From Corynebacterium phocae (GTDB taxonomy: Bacteria; Actinomycetota; Actinomycetes; Mycobacteriales; Mycobacteriaceae), in assembly GCF_008693075.1 (NCBI RefSeq), contig NZ_VXKJ01000034.1, forward strand, positions 1 through 64,000: DNA of 64,000 nucleotides, written 5' to 3'. The notes below the pieces were generated by a model. It saw nothing but the letters and a program-made list of their open reading frames with translations. It searched no databases and was not told the origin of the DNA. Of the stretch, positions 38,060 through 47,764 are shown one piece after another. Each line of letters opens with the position of its first letter. Position 1 is the first letter of the stretch. Made by a program: the position numbers and the translations under genes.

Positions 38060-38401
38060 CCTGTGCCGTGTCGGGATGGACATGGACGGTCAATATTTCG
38101 TAACCTAATTGAGACATTGAGGCCAGGCACTGGCACCAAGAAATTAAACACAGTATTAAACACGCGCCGCATCTGGCTCACTCCTTCATTTAGTGGAGGG
38201 CCAGGCGGAGGTAGCAACTACAGTAATGTTGCCACCAAAGAACGTTTGGCCCGCTTTTAGGGTCAGAGCTTCTTGCTTCCCGGTAAATATCCTCAGACCC
38301 CTTGGGGCTGAAGTGGGAAAGTGGCTAGCGGAACCCGCCCCAGAGAAGGCGGAGGATGCAGTTTGCAAGAAGTAGGCGCGCACAACGATTTGGAGTTATT
38401 T
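38060..38401 (+). other. long leader of the NlpC/P60 gene
   Basis: About 340 bases between the phased repeats and the GTG start carry no gene but several possible stems, for example CCAGGCACTGGC near 38120, and GGTAGCAACT with AGTAATGTTGCC near 38209-38232. Near the 3' end GGGGCTGAAG and GCGGAACCCG recall pieces of actinobacterial ydaO (c-di-AMP) leaders, but the rest of that motif is not visible to me. A structured 5' leader is plausible. Confidence 0.4.
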
Positions 38402-39034
38402 GTGGCTAAGCACCGTAAGCAGAGCACTGGCACTACCCGCCGTATGGCAACCACCGCAGCAGTCGCTGCAACCGCATCCGTGGCAGTTCCAACTACCGCC
38501 CAGGCGACTGAAGTAGTTATCCCGAACACCGGGTTCTCTATAAATGTAGATGGCATCGAAAATATCCCGGGCATCAAGAACGTGCCTAATATTGGCGCCT
38601 ACGTGCCCTCCCTGGCCGGCCAGGTTGCCCCTCAGTCCATCGCTGAGTACGCATCCAACATCGTTGCCCCGCCCGCGCCTCCTGCTCCTTCCAAGGGTGA
38701 GCTAGTGCTTGCTGCTGCTCGCTCTGCGATGGGCGCGCCGTACGTATGGGGTGCCGCTGGACCCAGCGCTTTCGATTGCTCCGGTCTGACTTCCTGGGCA
38801 TACGCTCAGGCTGGCATCTCTATCCCTCGCACTTCCTACGCTCAGGCAGCGCAAGGCCAGCGCGTATCCATGGCTGATATCCAGCCCGGCGACATCGTGG
38901 TGTACTACGGCGGCGCTTCCCATGTTGGCATCTACGCTGGCAACGGCATGATCATCGACGCTCTCAATGCTGGTGCCCCAGTGGGTCAGCGCTCGGTCAA
39001 CTACATGCCCATCCACTCCATCGTGCGTTACTAG
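38402..39034 (+). CDS. secreted NlpC/P60 endopeptidase
   Basis: A 210-residue wall hydrolase that should cut peptide stems of peptidoglycan. It has a basic start (MAKHRKQSTGTTRRMATTAA) and signal peptide to about residue 36, a linker of about 60 residues, and an NlpC/P60 domain from residue 100, with Cys126 in FDCSGLTSWAYAQ and His174 in SHVGIYAG. The GTG at 38402 is chosen because GGAG lies six bases before it; the frame extends 27 codons upstream without support. The distant MtrA-like repeats and long leader suggest tight control. C. glutamicum has an NlpC/P60 gene in the same place after qcrB. Confidence 0.92.
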   Translation: MAKHRKQSTGTTRRMATTAAVAATASVAVPTTAQATEVVIPNTGFSINVDGIENIPGIKNVPNIGAYVPSLAGQVAPQSIAEYASNIVAPPAPPAPSKGELVLAAARSAMGAPYVWGAAGPSAFDCSGLTSWAYAQAGISIPRTSYAQAAQGQRVSMADIQPGDIVVYYGGASHVGIYAGNGMIIDALNAGAPVGQRSVNYMPIHSIVRY

Positions 39035-39138
39035 GAGTTACCTGCCTCGCTGGTAGTTACTTAACTCTAAACTTTCTGAGGCTGCCATCTTTTCTCACCG
39101 GTCTCAGTACGCACTCAAACCCCTCTCCAATACTTGTC

Positions 39139-39192
39139 ACCCCACACCGGTTCAGTCTCTCTAGCTGAACATATCCCTGGTGTGGGGTTTCG
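39139..39192 (+). terminator. terminator between two NlpC/P60 genes
   Basis: ACCCCACACC pairs with GGTGTGGGGT. The loop contains a second small stem, TTCAG with CTGAA. TTTCGTT follows. The remainder of 39035-39330 is promoter region for the next gene and holds nothing else I recognise. Confidence 0.8.
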
Positions 39193-39330
39193 TTGTGGGG
39201 CAGTTGTTGTAGTGCACGGCGCGATCTCCTATAGTAGTTAGACTTAAGAAAACCCTAAGTTTCGCGGTGTATTACTTCACCTGCCGCCAAGCTCAGGGGT
39301 CTAGGATTTTGCAGTGTAAAGGGTTGTTGA

Positions 39331-40449
39331 GTGCGCTATTTTTATCACCTTCCGGTTCGTTCCCGCGTTCGCCCCTTGTTGGGTTTCGGTGCCTGTGTAT
39401 GTATCGCCAGCGCTACCGTGGGCATCGGCATGGCCTCGGCACAAGATCTTCTCCCCAGAGAGCGGATCGTGACTCCTGGCGGGAACCTGGAGATAGACCC
39501 TAACGCGGACATCGCCGCACTAGTCGAAGAAGTTTCTGCGGTTGCCCGCGAGGTGTCGGCTAAAAGCGAGGAAGTCAAAGAACTTGAGCTTAAGCTAGGG
39601 GAGCAGGAGAGGGCCGTTGCGGAAGCCGAGCTCCGCGCAGAGGCCGCCCGCCGGGGACTGGAGCAGGCAACCCAGACCGTTCAGCAGCAGCAAGACGATA
39701 TTGACCAGCTGGCACTGGCCCGTTACCGAGGTCGGACCAGATCTGTACTAGGTACAACCTTGTCTTCCGAAAACCCACAAGAGGCCGCAGAGCGGCTGGG
39801 CTACATGGGAGCCCTGAGCCGGGACGCCCACCGCAAGCTCATTGGTTCCGCGAAGGTAGCGCGGGACTCCCGCGCAGCCCGCGCCAAGTCAGAAGAAGCC
39901 GTCGCTGAGGCTGTGGCCAAGCGCGAGGACCTAGCCCGCCGCAAGTTCGAACTTGAAAAGCACAAGGCGGACCTTGAGCTCCAAAGGCGGGCCATCGAGG
40001 AGCGCGTGGACTCGCTCAATGAGCAACAACGCCGCGCGTGGGAGGGCCAATTCGGCCCGGACGTGGAGCTGGATCCCGCCTTGCTTGACACACTGGCTGC
40101 CTCCGGGACAGGTGGCCAAGCCGCACTTTCCGCGCTTACCCGCCAAGGCGCACCCTATGGGTGGGGTTCTACGGGGCCGGAACAATTTGATTGCTCAGGG
40201 CTAATGGTGTGGGCCTATGCCCAGCAAGGAGTGACAATCCCGCGCACCTCCCAGGCGCAGATAGCCGGCGGCAGGCCGGTGCCAACGGATGAGCTGCAAC
40301 CCGGGGATATCATTGGCTACTTCCCAGGGGTTACCCACGTTGGCATGTACATAGGCAACGGCCAGGTGGTTCACGCCTCTACCTACGGCATCCCGGTGCA
40401 AGTAGTGCCACTCAATTCCATGCCGGTGGCTGGCGCCGTGCGCTACTAG
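39331..40449 (+). CDS. secreted coiled-coil NlpC/P60 endopeptidase (RipA-like)
   Basis: A 372-residue wall hydrolase. A signal peptide (about 1-38) is followed by a long coiled coil (about 60-130 and 150-240, Glu/Ala/Arg/Lys rich), then an NlpC/P60 domain from about 262 with Cys288 in FDCSGLMVWAYA and His336 in THVGMYIGNG. The layout matches RipA-type enzymes that split daughter cells, where the coiled coil masks or positions the catalytic domain. AAAGGG lies seven bases before the GTG. It follows the shorter NlpC/P60 gene on the same strand but has its own promoter region. Confidence 0.93.
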   Translation: MRYFYHLPVRSRVRPLLGFGACVCIASATVGIGMASAQDLLPRERIVTPGGNLEIDPNADIAALVEEVSAVAREVSAKSEEVKELELKLGEQERAVAEAELRAEAARRGLEQATQTVQQQQDDIDQLALARYRGRTRSVLGTTLSSENPQEAAERLGYMGALSRDAHRKLIGSAKVARDSRAARAKSEEAVAEAVAKREDLARRKFELEKHKADLELQRRAIEERVDSLNEQQRRAWEGQFGPDVELDPALLDTLAASGTGGQAALSALTRQGAPYGWGSTGPEQFDCSGLMVWAYAQQGVTIPRTSQAQIAGGRPVPTDELQPGDIIGYFPGVTHVGMYIGNGQVVHASTYGIPVQVVPLNSMPVAGAVRY

Positions 40450-40467
40450 CGCACTAACCTAGGGCAC

Positions 40468-41589
40468 ATGCCGCGTACCTTAGTTGTTACCAATGACTTT
40501 CCGCCCACCATCGGTGGTATCCAGTCCTACCTGCGGGACTTCCTGGCAACCCTGGACCCGGAGGAGGTAGTGGTTTTTGCCTCCACCCAGGACCAGGCGG
40601 CCGCCGCCCACTGGGACGCGGCCGCGCCGTACCAAGTCATCCGCTGGCCCCACCGGATTATGCTCCCCACACCCGCCACCGCCCGCCGTATGCAACAGCT
40701 CATCCGGGAGCTGGACATAGAGGTGGTGTGGTTTGGGGCAGCGGCGCCACTAGCGCTGATGGGTAAGGCCGCAAAACAAGCCGGAGCCCGCCGGGTTATC
40801 GCCTCCACTCACGGGCATGAGGTGGGATGGTCCATGCTGCCCCCAGGTCGGGTGGCGCTGCGGGCCATTGGCAGGCACGCTGACGTGGTCACCTATATCT
40901 CGGCCTACACCAAGCGCCGCCTCCGCAGGGCCTTTGGCCCAAACCCGCAGTGGGCACACCTTCCCAGCGCGGTGAGTCTGCAGGATTTCCGCCCCGGCGG
41001 GGACCAAGAAGCCGCCAAGAGACACTTCGGGCTGGACCCCTCCCGGCCGGTTATCGTGTGTATTTCCCGCTTTGTTCCCCGCAAGGGCCAGGACCAGCTG
41101 CTGCGGGCCATGCCCCGGCTTAGCCCCAACGGTGCCCAACTGCTGCTGGTGGGACGCGGGCGCTACCGGGCAAAATTGGAAAAGATCGCGGCGCAGTCCT
41201 TTCCAGGCGCGGTGTTTTGGGAGGCCAGAGACACCGCAGAGCTGGCACAGGCGCTGCAGGCCGCAGATATTTTCGCCATGCCGGCGCGCACCCGCGGCTG
41301 GGGCCTCGACGTTGAAGGCCTGGGAATCGTTTACCTCGAGGCACAGGCCGCCAGCGTTGCGGTGGTGGCAGGAAATTCAGGTGGTGCCCCTGAAACGGTG
41401 ACACCGCAGTCCGGGCTGGTGATTAACGGCCGCAAGCTGGGCCAGCTGGTGGCCGCGCTAGAGACGCTGTTGGCCAATCCTGGCCTGCGCCGGGAGATGG
41501 GGGCTGCGGGGCGCGCGAACGTGGAGCAGAACTGGACGTGGGAGACCATGGGTGGGCGCCTGCGTGCCCTGCTCCGCTCCGGCGGTTAG
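40468..41589 (+). CDS. pimB: GDP-mannose-dependent PIM mannosyltransferase
   Basis: A GT4 glycosyltransferase of 373 residues that adds the second mannose to phosphatidylinositol monomannoside at the inner membrane face. The N-terminal Rossmann domain has VTNDFPPTIGGIQSYLRDF and the C-terminal domain has VCISRFVPRKGQDQLLRAM and EAQAASVAVVAG. The start follows the previous stop by 18 bases; TAACCT just upstream suggests a leaderless mRNA. The gene order NlpC/P60-pimB-glucokinase-acyltransferase is the one I know from C. glutamicum. The PimB identity rests on that and on sequence feel. Confidence 0.88.
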   Translation: MPRTLVVTNDFPPTIGGIQSYLRDFLATLDPEEVVVFASTQDQAAAAHWDAAAPYQVIRWPHRIMLPTPATARRMQQLIRELDIEVVWFGAAAPLALMGKAAKQAGARRVIASTHGHEVGWSMLPPGRVALRAIGRHADVVTYISAYTKRRLRRAFGPNPQWAHLPSAVSLQDFRPGGDQEAAKRHFGLDPSRPVIVCISRFVPRKGQDQLLRAMPRLSPNGAQLLLVGRGRYRAKLEKIAAQSFPGAVFWEARDTAELAQALQAADIFAMPARTRGWGLDVEGLGIVYLEAQAASVAVVAGNSGGAPETVTPQSGLVINGRKLGQLVAALETLLANPGLRREMGAAGRANVEQNWTWETMGGRLRALLRSGG

Positions 41590-41623
41590 ATTCTTATCCC
41601 CCGCCCGGTATATCCTTAAACCC

Positions 41624-42577
41624 ATGCATAATCTCACCCCGGCTGCCGCCAGCTCCCCCCTGACAGTGGGGTTTGATATAGGCGGCACCAATCTGCGCGC
41701 CGGAGTAGTTGACGCCCACGGTGAGCTCATCCATTCGCGGTCCACGCCCACGCCGCAGGAACCGGAGGCCTTGGACGCGGCCGTAGTCACAGTGATTGAG
41801 GACCTGCGCCAGGAATTCGACATCGCAGCGGTGGGCCTGGCAATTGCCGGGTTTATTGATCCGCAGCGGGAAATAGTGCGCTTTGCCCCGCACCTGCCGT
41901 GGGTTGACGCCCCCGTGCGCGCCAACCTGCAAGCGCGGGTAGATATCCCCGTGGTCATTGAGCATGACGCCAACTCTGCGGCCTGGGCGGAATGGCGCTT
42001 CGGAGCCGGGCAGGGAGCGCGGGACTGGGTTTTCATGGCGGTAGGCACCGGGATTGGTGCAACGCTTATCACCGGGGAATCCATCTACCGGGGCGCGTTT
42101 GGCACCGCGCCGGAATTTGGCCACCTAGTGGTAGTCCCCGGTGGGCGGGAGTGTTCATGCGGCAAACACGGTTGTCTAGAGCGCTACGCCTCCGGAACGG
42201 CGCTTCCAGACACGTTCCGGGAGCTGCGCGGTAAATTTCCGGACTCCACGCTAGGCGTGGATGCCAAGGGCGCGGATATAGCCCAGGCTGCCCGTGAAGG
42301 TGATCCCCTGGGGGTGGCCGTCATGGAAGACTTTGCGCAGTGGCTGGGCCAAGGCCTGTCCATTGTGGCGGACGTCCTAGACCCAGAACTCATTGTCCTA
42401 GGCGGGGGAGTGGCCGGGGACGCGGACATCTACTTGGACACCGCAGCGCAAACCATGGCGCGCTCCATCGTGGGGGCCGGGCACCGGCCGGTTGCGCGGG
42501 TTGTTACTGCTAAGTTGGGGTCCGCTGCGGGTATGATTGGCGTAGCGGACTTGGCACGTACAGTGGCAAGTGGCTAG
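41624..42577 (+). CDS. glk: ROK-family glucokinase
   Basis: A 317-residue sugar kinase that phosphorylates glucose. ROK traits are GFDIGGTNLRAGVV (phosphate site), EHDANSAAWAEW, GTGIGATLI and the zinc motif CSCGKHGCLE, which marks the glucokinase-type ROK proteins rather than repressors; no HTH is present. The ATG at 41624 is chosen over an in-frame upstream ATG at 41552 that lies within pimB. TATATC about twelve bases before suggests a leaderless start. It lies between pimB and an acyltransferase. Confidence 0.92.
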   Translation: MHNLTPAAASSPLTVGFDIGGTNLRAGVVDAHGELIHSRSTPTPQEPEALDAAVVTVIEDLRQEFDIAAVGLAIAGFIDPQREIVRFAPHLPWVDAPVRANLQARVDIPVVIEHDANSAAWAEWRFGAGQGARDWVFMAVGTGIGATLITGESIYRGAFGTAPEFGHLVVVPGGRECSCGKHGCLERYASGTALPDTFRELRGKFPDSTLGVDAKGADIAQAAREGDPLGVAVMEDFAQWLGQGLSIVADVLDPELIVLGGGVAGDADIYLDTAAQTMARSIVGAGHRPVARVVTAKLGSAAGMIGVADLARTVASG

Positions 42578-42697
42578 AACTAGTCTCAACCTGCTGCTTA
42601 GCAGGAGATGGAAAACCTCAAGAATCCCAGAAGATAACTGAAGAGATCAAAGACAAAGATCTGCGGTCACTGAAAAGGAAAAATCGGAGCACGGCAC

Positions 42698-43444
42698 GTG
42701 AAAAACACCTGGTACTCGCTGTTTAAAAACGTCATTTTTGGCCCAGCGCTGCGCGTGTGGAACCGTCCATGGGCCCGCGGGATGGACAACGTCCCCGCCA
42801 CCGGACCGGTAATCGTGGCCTCCAACCACCAGGCCGTGATGGACTCCTTTTTCTTCCCACTAATGTGCCCGCGGGAGATAACCTTCCTGGCAAAATCGGA
42901 ATACTTCACCTCACCTGGCCTCGTGGGCCGCGCGCAGAGGTGGTTTTTCACCACGGTGGGCCAAATCCCGGTTTATCGCACTAGCGCTACAGCCTCGGAT
43001 GACATGATTGCGGCGGCCACCAAGGCGCTGAGTGAGGGGGAGGCCATCTGCATCTATCCGGAGGGCACCCGCTCCCCGGACGGTCGCGTCTACCGCGGGC
43101 GCACCGGCATGGCCCGTCTGGCAATGGAAACCGGGCACCCAGTGGTCCCCGTGGCTATGTTTAACACCCGCGAAGCCAACCCCATTGGCACCTGGATCCC
43201 CCGCCCCAAGCGGGTGGGCATGGTGGTAGCAGAACCTATTGACCCGCACGCCTGGGCCGCCCAACGCGAATTGGACCCCGCAGAACATAGCACTCAACGT
43301 GAATTCACGGATTTTTTCATGCACAAGCTGGCCAAGCTGGCCAAGCAGCCTTACGTTGATGTCTACGCCACCAAGGTCAAAGAATCCATGGAGGCGGGCA
43401 ACGGCTACCCCGCGGGCGCGGAAAAGACCCCGGAAGGAAATTAG
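42698..43444 (+). CDS. plsC: 1-acylglycerol-3-phosphate acyltransferase (PlsC family)
   Basis: A 248-residue membrane-associated acyltransferase of phospholipid synthesis. The HX4D motif is His44-Asp49 in NHQAVMD, and EGTRSPDG is the substrate-binding motif. GGAG lies eight bases before the GTG. It is followed after seven bases by an acyltransferase-3 gene, so the two are likely co-transcribed. In mycobacteria Rv2182c occupies a similar place near PIM genes, so acylation of phosphatidic acid or PIM precursors are both possible. Confidence 0.9.
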   Translation: MKNTWYSLFKNVIFGPALRVWNRPWARGMDNVPATGPVIVASNHQAVMDSFFFPLMCPREITFLAKSEYFTSPGLVGRAQRWFFTTVGQIPVYRTSATASDDMIAAATKALSEGEAICIYPEGTRSPDGRVYRGRTGMARLAMETGHPVVPVAMFNTREANPIGTWIPRPKRVGMVVAEPIDPHAWAAQRELDPAEHSTQREFTDFFMHKLAKLAKQPYVDVYATKVKESMEAGNGYPAGAEKTPEGN

Positions 43445-43451
43445 TTCCGCA

Positions 43452-44603
43452 ATGACATCCCCTATGGCGGGGGTCCGCTTGGCATGGCCGGACGTGGCGC
43501 GGGGTATCTCTATCATGGGCGTGGTTGTGCTGCATGTATCCCTAGCGGTTCCGGAGGGCCAACTTACGTGGTTAGCCCAGCTCAACAGTTTTATTCACCC
43601 GTTGCGTTTACCGCTGTTTTTCGTGGTCAGTGGGTATTTCTCCACGAAGGTTTTGTCCATGACCTTTTCCCAACTTTTCACCCGGCGGTTGTGGTTTCTT
43701 CTGGTTCCTTATCTGGTGTGGGGGTTGGTGGAGCTCCACACCAATAGCTTGCTCTACCACGTGGCTTTTGGTGACCCTGTGCGTGGGGTGGGGGAGAACC
43801 TGGGAATTCTAGCGTTGGGGCACTCGATGGGCTGGTTTCTGCATTCGCTGATTTTGTACAACTGTTTTTTGTGGTTGGTGCGCAACCGCCCGGTGTGGCA
43901 GGCACTGGTAGCTAGCTTCTTCCCGCTGTTGTTGCTGGGCTTTGCCGGTGACCTCTACGCCATAGGCAAGGCAGTGATGTTCCTGCCGGTGTTTGTGGCC
44001 GGTGCCTTGTTGCGCGAATACATTCGGGAATTTGCCAACGCAATCGAGTCTTGTGCTAGGCCCACGTGGAAGACTTTCGCGGCCTACACGGTGGCTATCG
44101 GGGGCTACGTAGCGGGTCTGGCGGTGCGCGATGGCTGGGACCACCGCCCCAACGCGGTCCTGGACCTGCCATGGATAACCCCCGGCGCGGCCACGGTGGG
44201 CACCCCTGAGATCTACCTCCTCCTGCGCGCTACAGAACAGGCCCTGGAGCTGCCCATGGCCATCGCGGCCGCGGTGTTAATCGCGCGTATCCCCACGCTG
44301 TGCGCCCCGCTGAGGTTCGTGGGCCGGCATACCTTGGCGCTCTATCTGGGCCACCCCATCGCGCTGACTTTGGGATTCGGTTTTCTCCACCACTACCTAG
44401 GTGCGGACATCTTCCTGGGAGGGCCGTTCCCGCTGGGCAGCACCCGCGTATGGGTTGTCATCTGCCTGGGCATCTGCGCTGCCGGCGGCTTGGCGCTGTG
44501 GGCGGTGGGAAAAATCCCTTACCTTTCCTGGAGCTTGCGCCCGCCGGCAATTGAGCCGTGTACCGCAGCCCCCAAAGCCAGGGCCACGCAGACCCAGGCG
44601 TAG
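43452..44603 (+). CDS. acyltransferase 3 family membrane protein
   Basis: A 383-residue protein with about ten membrane segments, of the acyltransferase-3 type. It opens WPDVARGISIMGVVVLHVSL, the typical D-x-x-R-G...H motif, and has PLFFVVSGYF. Such proteins O-acylate sugars or lipids in the envelope. The ATG at 43452 is chosen because GGAAGG lies upstream and the longer frame would lie inside plsC. Its last 85 bases overlap the end of the convergent mannosyltransferase gene. The substrate is unknown; neighbours suggest a cell-envelope glycolipid. Confidence 0.82.
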   Translation: MTSPMAGVRLAWPDVARGISIMGVVVLHVSLAVPEGQLTWLAQLNSFIHPLRLPLFFVVSGYFSTKVLSMTFSQLFTRRLWFLLVPYLVWGLVELHTNSLLYHVAFGDPVRGVGENLGILALGHSMGWFLHSLILYNCFLWLVRNRPVWQALVASFFPLLLLGFAGDLYAIGKAVMFLPVFVAGALLREYIREFANAIESCARPTWKTFAAYTVAIGGYVAGLAVRDGWDHRPNAVLDLPWITPGAATVGTPEIYLLLRATEQALELPMAIAAAVLIARIPTLCAPLRFVGRHTLALYLGHPIALTLGFGFLHHYLGADIFLGGPFPLGSTRVWVVICLGICAAGGLALWAVGKIPYLSWSLRPPAIEPCTAAPKARATQTQA

Positions 44604-45652
44604 CTGTTTCCCACTACCGCGTGCCACAGCTGCCAGTGGTGTTCCGCGCCGCCGCCGTGGGGCACCAGGTAAGGAAGCCGTGCGGCTGCCACCAGCCACA
44701 CCATTCCTGCCCAGGCCCACCGCCCGTGGTAGGCCAGATACAGCGCGCCCAGCGGAAGCCAGAGGAAGTGGTGGGTCCACGACACCGGGGAGCCCAGCAG
44801 TGCTGCAAGGCTGGCTAGCAGCGTCAGCGCCAGGGGATCTGCCCGGTGGCGGTACATAGCAACCGCCAGCACTGCGCCCACGGCGGCCACCCCGGTAAAC
44901 CACCAGATATCACCGTGTCCAGGCAGGGCGCGCGCTAGTACCCCGCGCAGCGATTGGTTGGAGACATACTCCAAGCTCCCAATCCTGCTGGGGTCTAGCA
45001 GCGTGGTGGTCCAATACTCGAGGCTATCGGCCGGTAACGCTATGAAGGCCAGCGCCGTGGCCAGGCCGGCGGTGGCTAGTGCCCGGGCGGCAGCGCGCAG
45101 GTCGCGGTGGAAGACTAGCGCGGCCACAAACACCAGGGGCGTAAGTTTTACGGCCACGGCCAGCCCCGTGGCTACGCCGCGCCAGCGGTGGTGGCGGGGG
45201 AGCGCGGAATCGTAGAGTACCGCTGCGGCAAGGAGGATATTGATTTGTCCCAGTGCCAGGTTGTGGTCCAGAGGTTCGCACAGTAGTAGTAAGGCCGCGG
45301 CCCATGGCCACTCCGGTGCGATAAGCCGGGCGCACCACCACGTCCCGGCTGCTAGCAGGGCCGTCCAGGCCACGCTGAGTACCGGCCAAGGCAGGCCCGC
45401 CAATGGCGCAAAAAGTACGGCCGCAAAGGGAGGATAGGTAAAAGGCAGCTGGCCGCCTGCTACGCCGATGCCCCCGGAGTACAGCTCCTGCGCTAGCGTC
45501 ACCGCGCGCCCACCGCCGCGGTAGACGTCTAAGTCCAGGTGGTAGTACAACACCAGCCCCTCGCCGCGCACGAGTGCCACCACGTCAATAACACGAATGG
45601 CTACCAGGACTAACGCCAGCGCCATGGCGGCCCGGTTGAGATTGACGGTCAT
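44519..45652 (-). CDS. mptC: GT-C alpha-1,2-mannosyltransferase (Rv2181-type)
   Basis: A 377-residue polyprenyl-phosphate-mannose-dependent glycosyltransferase of the GT87 (DUF2029) type with about ten membrane segments. Early loop features are YYHLDLDVYRGGGRA with Asp residues, then QLPFTYPPFAAVLFAPLA, both typical of the family. In M. tuberculosis and C. glutamicum the gene in this place adds alpha-1,2 mannose branches to lipomannan. The start at 45652 is chosen at MTVNLNRAA; the frame runs another 163 codons but lies antisense to the exonuclease gene. The 3' end overlaps a convergent gene by 85 bases. Confidence 0.82.
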   Translation of the reverse strand: MTVNLNRAAMALALVLVAIRVIDVVALVRGEGLVLYYHLDLDVYRGGGRAVTLAQELYSGGIGVAGGQLPFTYPPFAAVLFAPLAGLPWPVLSVAWTALLAAGTWWCARLIAPEWPWAAALLLLCEPLDHNLALGQINILLAAAVLYDSALPRHHRWRGVATGLAVAVKLTPLVFVAALVFHRDLRAAARALATAGLATALAFIALPADSLEYWTTTLLDPSRIGSLEYVSNQSLRGVLARALPGHGDIWWFTGVAAVGAVLAVAMYRHRADPLALTLLASLAALLGSPVSWTHHFLWLPLGALYLAYHGRWAWAGMVWLVAAARLPYLVPHGGGAEHHWQLWHAVVGNSYAWVCVALALGAAVHGSIAGGRKLQER

Positions 45653-45700
45653 AGCACCCCAGTCTAGTGGCGGCGGGTAGCAGCCGATAAGCTGAGAGCC

Positions 45701-46210
45701 GTGCGTTACTTTTATGACACCGAATTCATTGAAGATGGCCAGACTATTGAGCTGGTCTCCATTGGCATAGTTGCTGAAGACGGGCGCGAATACTACGCGG
45801 TGTCTACAGACTTTGACGCCGCGAAGGCCAACGCCTGGGTGCGCGAGAACGTACTCAACCAGTTGCCCAGCCCCAGCAGCAAGGCGTGGAAACCCCTGGA
45901 CACCATCCGCGCGGAGGTCCTGGAATTTCTGTGCCGCCCCACCAGCCAGGTCCAGCTGTGGGCCTGGGTGGGCGCCTATGACCACGTGGTGTTGGCGCAG
46001 CTGTGGGGGGATATGACGGGATTGCCGCGAACGCTGCCGCGCTACACGCGTGAGCTGCGCCAATACTGGGAGTTCGCCGGGCGGCCCGCGCTGCCGCCGG
46101 TACCGGATGGCAACCACGACGCCCTGGTGGACGCGCGCCACAACTTGGCTAAGTTCCGGGCGTGCCAGGCTGTATTACCCCTATCTGCCAGCAACAAAGC
46201 TATTTTCTAA
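45701..46210 (+). CDS. 3'-5' exoribonuclease (RNase AS, Rv2179c-type)
   Basis: A 169-residue DEDD-fold nuclease. It opens MRYFYDTEFIEDGQTIELVSIG, where Asp6 and Glu8 start the catalytic set, and has DHVVLAQL and the end motif HDALVDARHNLAKF with the last His and Asp. It matches my memory of Rv2179c, an exoribonuclease preferring poly(A). The GTG start has no good ribosome binding site; TAAGCT nine bases upstream suggests a leaderless transcript. It is divergent from the mannosyltransferase with 48 bases between and lies before aroG. Confidence 0.9.
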   Translation: MRYFYDTEFIEDGQTIELVSIGIVAEDGREYYAVSTDFDAAKANAWVRENVLNQLPSPSSKAWKPLDTIRAEVLEFLCRPTSQVQLWAWVGAYDHVVLAQLWGDMTGLPRTLPRYTRELRQYWEFAGRPALPPVPDGNHDALVDARHNLAKFRACQAVLPLSASNKAIF

Positions 46211-46247
46211 CGGGGGATAGAAAAATAATGGGCATACAACCACCTAA

Positions 46248-47663
<1,416 letters not shown>

Positions 47664-47687
47664 GAAGTAGATCACTTTTGTTCTACC

Positions 47688-47729
47688 CCGCCGCACCCCG
47701 GAACTTATCCCCGGAGTGCGGCGGTTTTT
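47688..47729 (+). terminator. terminator of aroG
   Basis: CCGCCGCACCCC and GGAGTGCGGCGG pair (one mismatch), followed by TTTTTC. It lies between convergent aroG and pknL. Confidence 0.85.
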
Positions 47730-47764
47730 CGATGTCCCCCACCTGCCGCGATGGCTAGAGGTCT

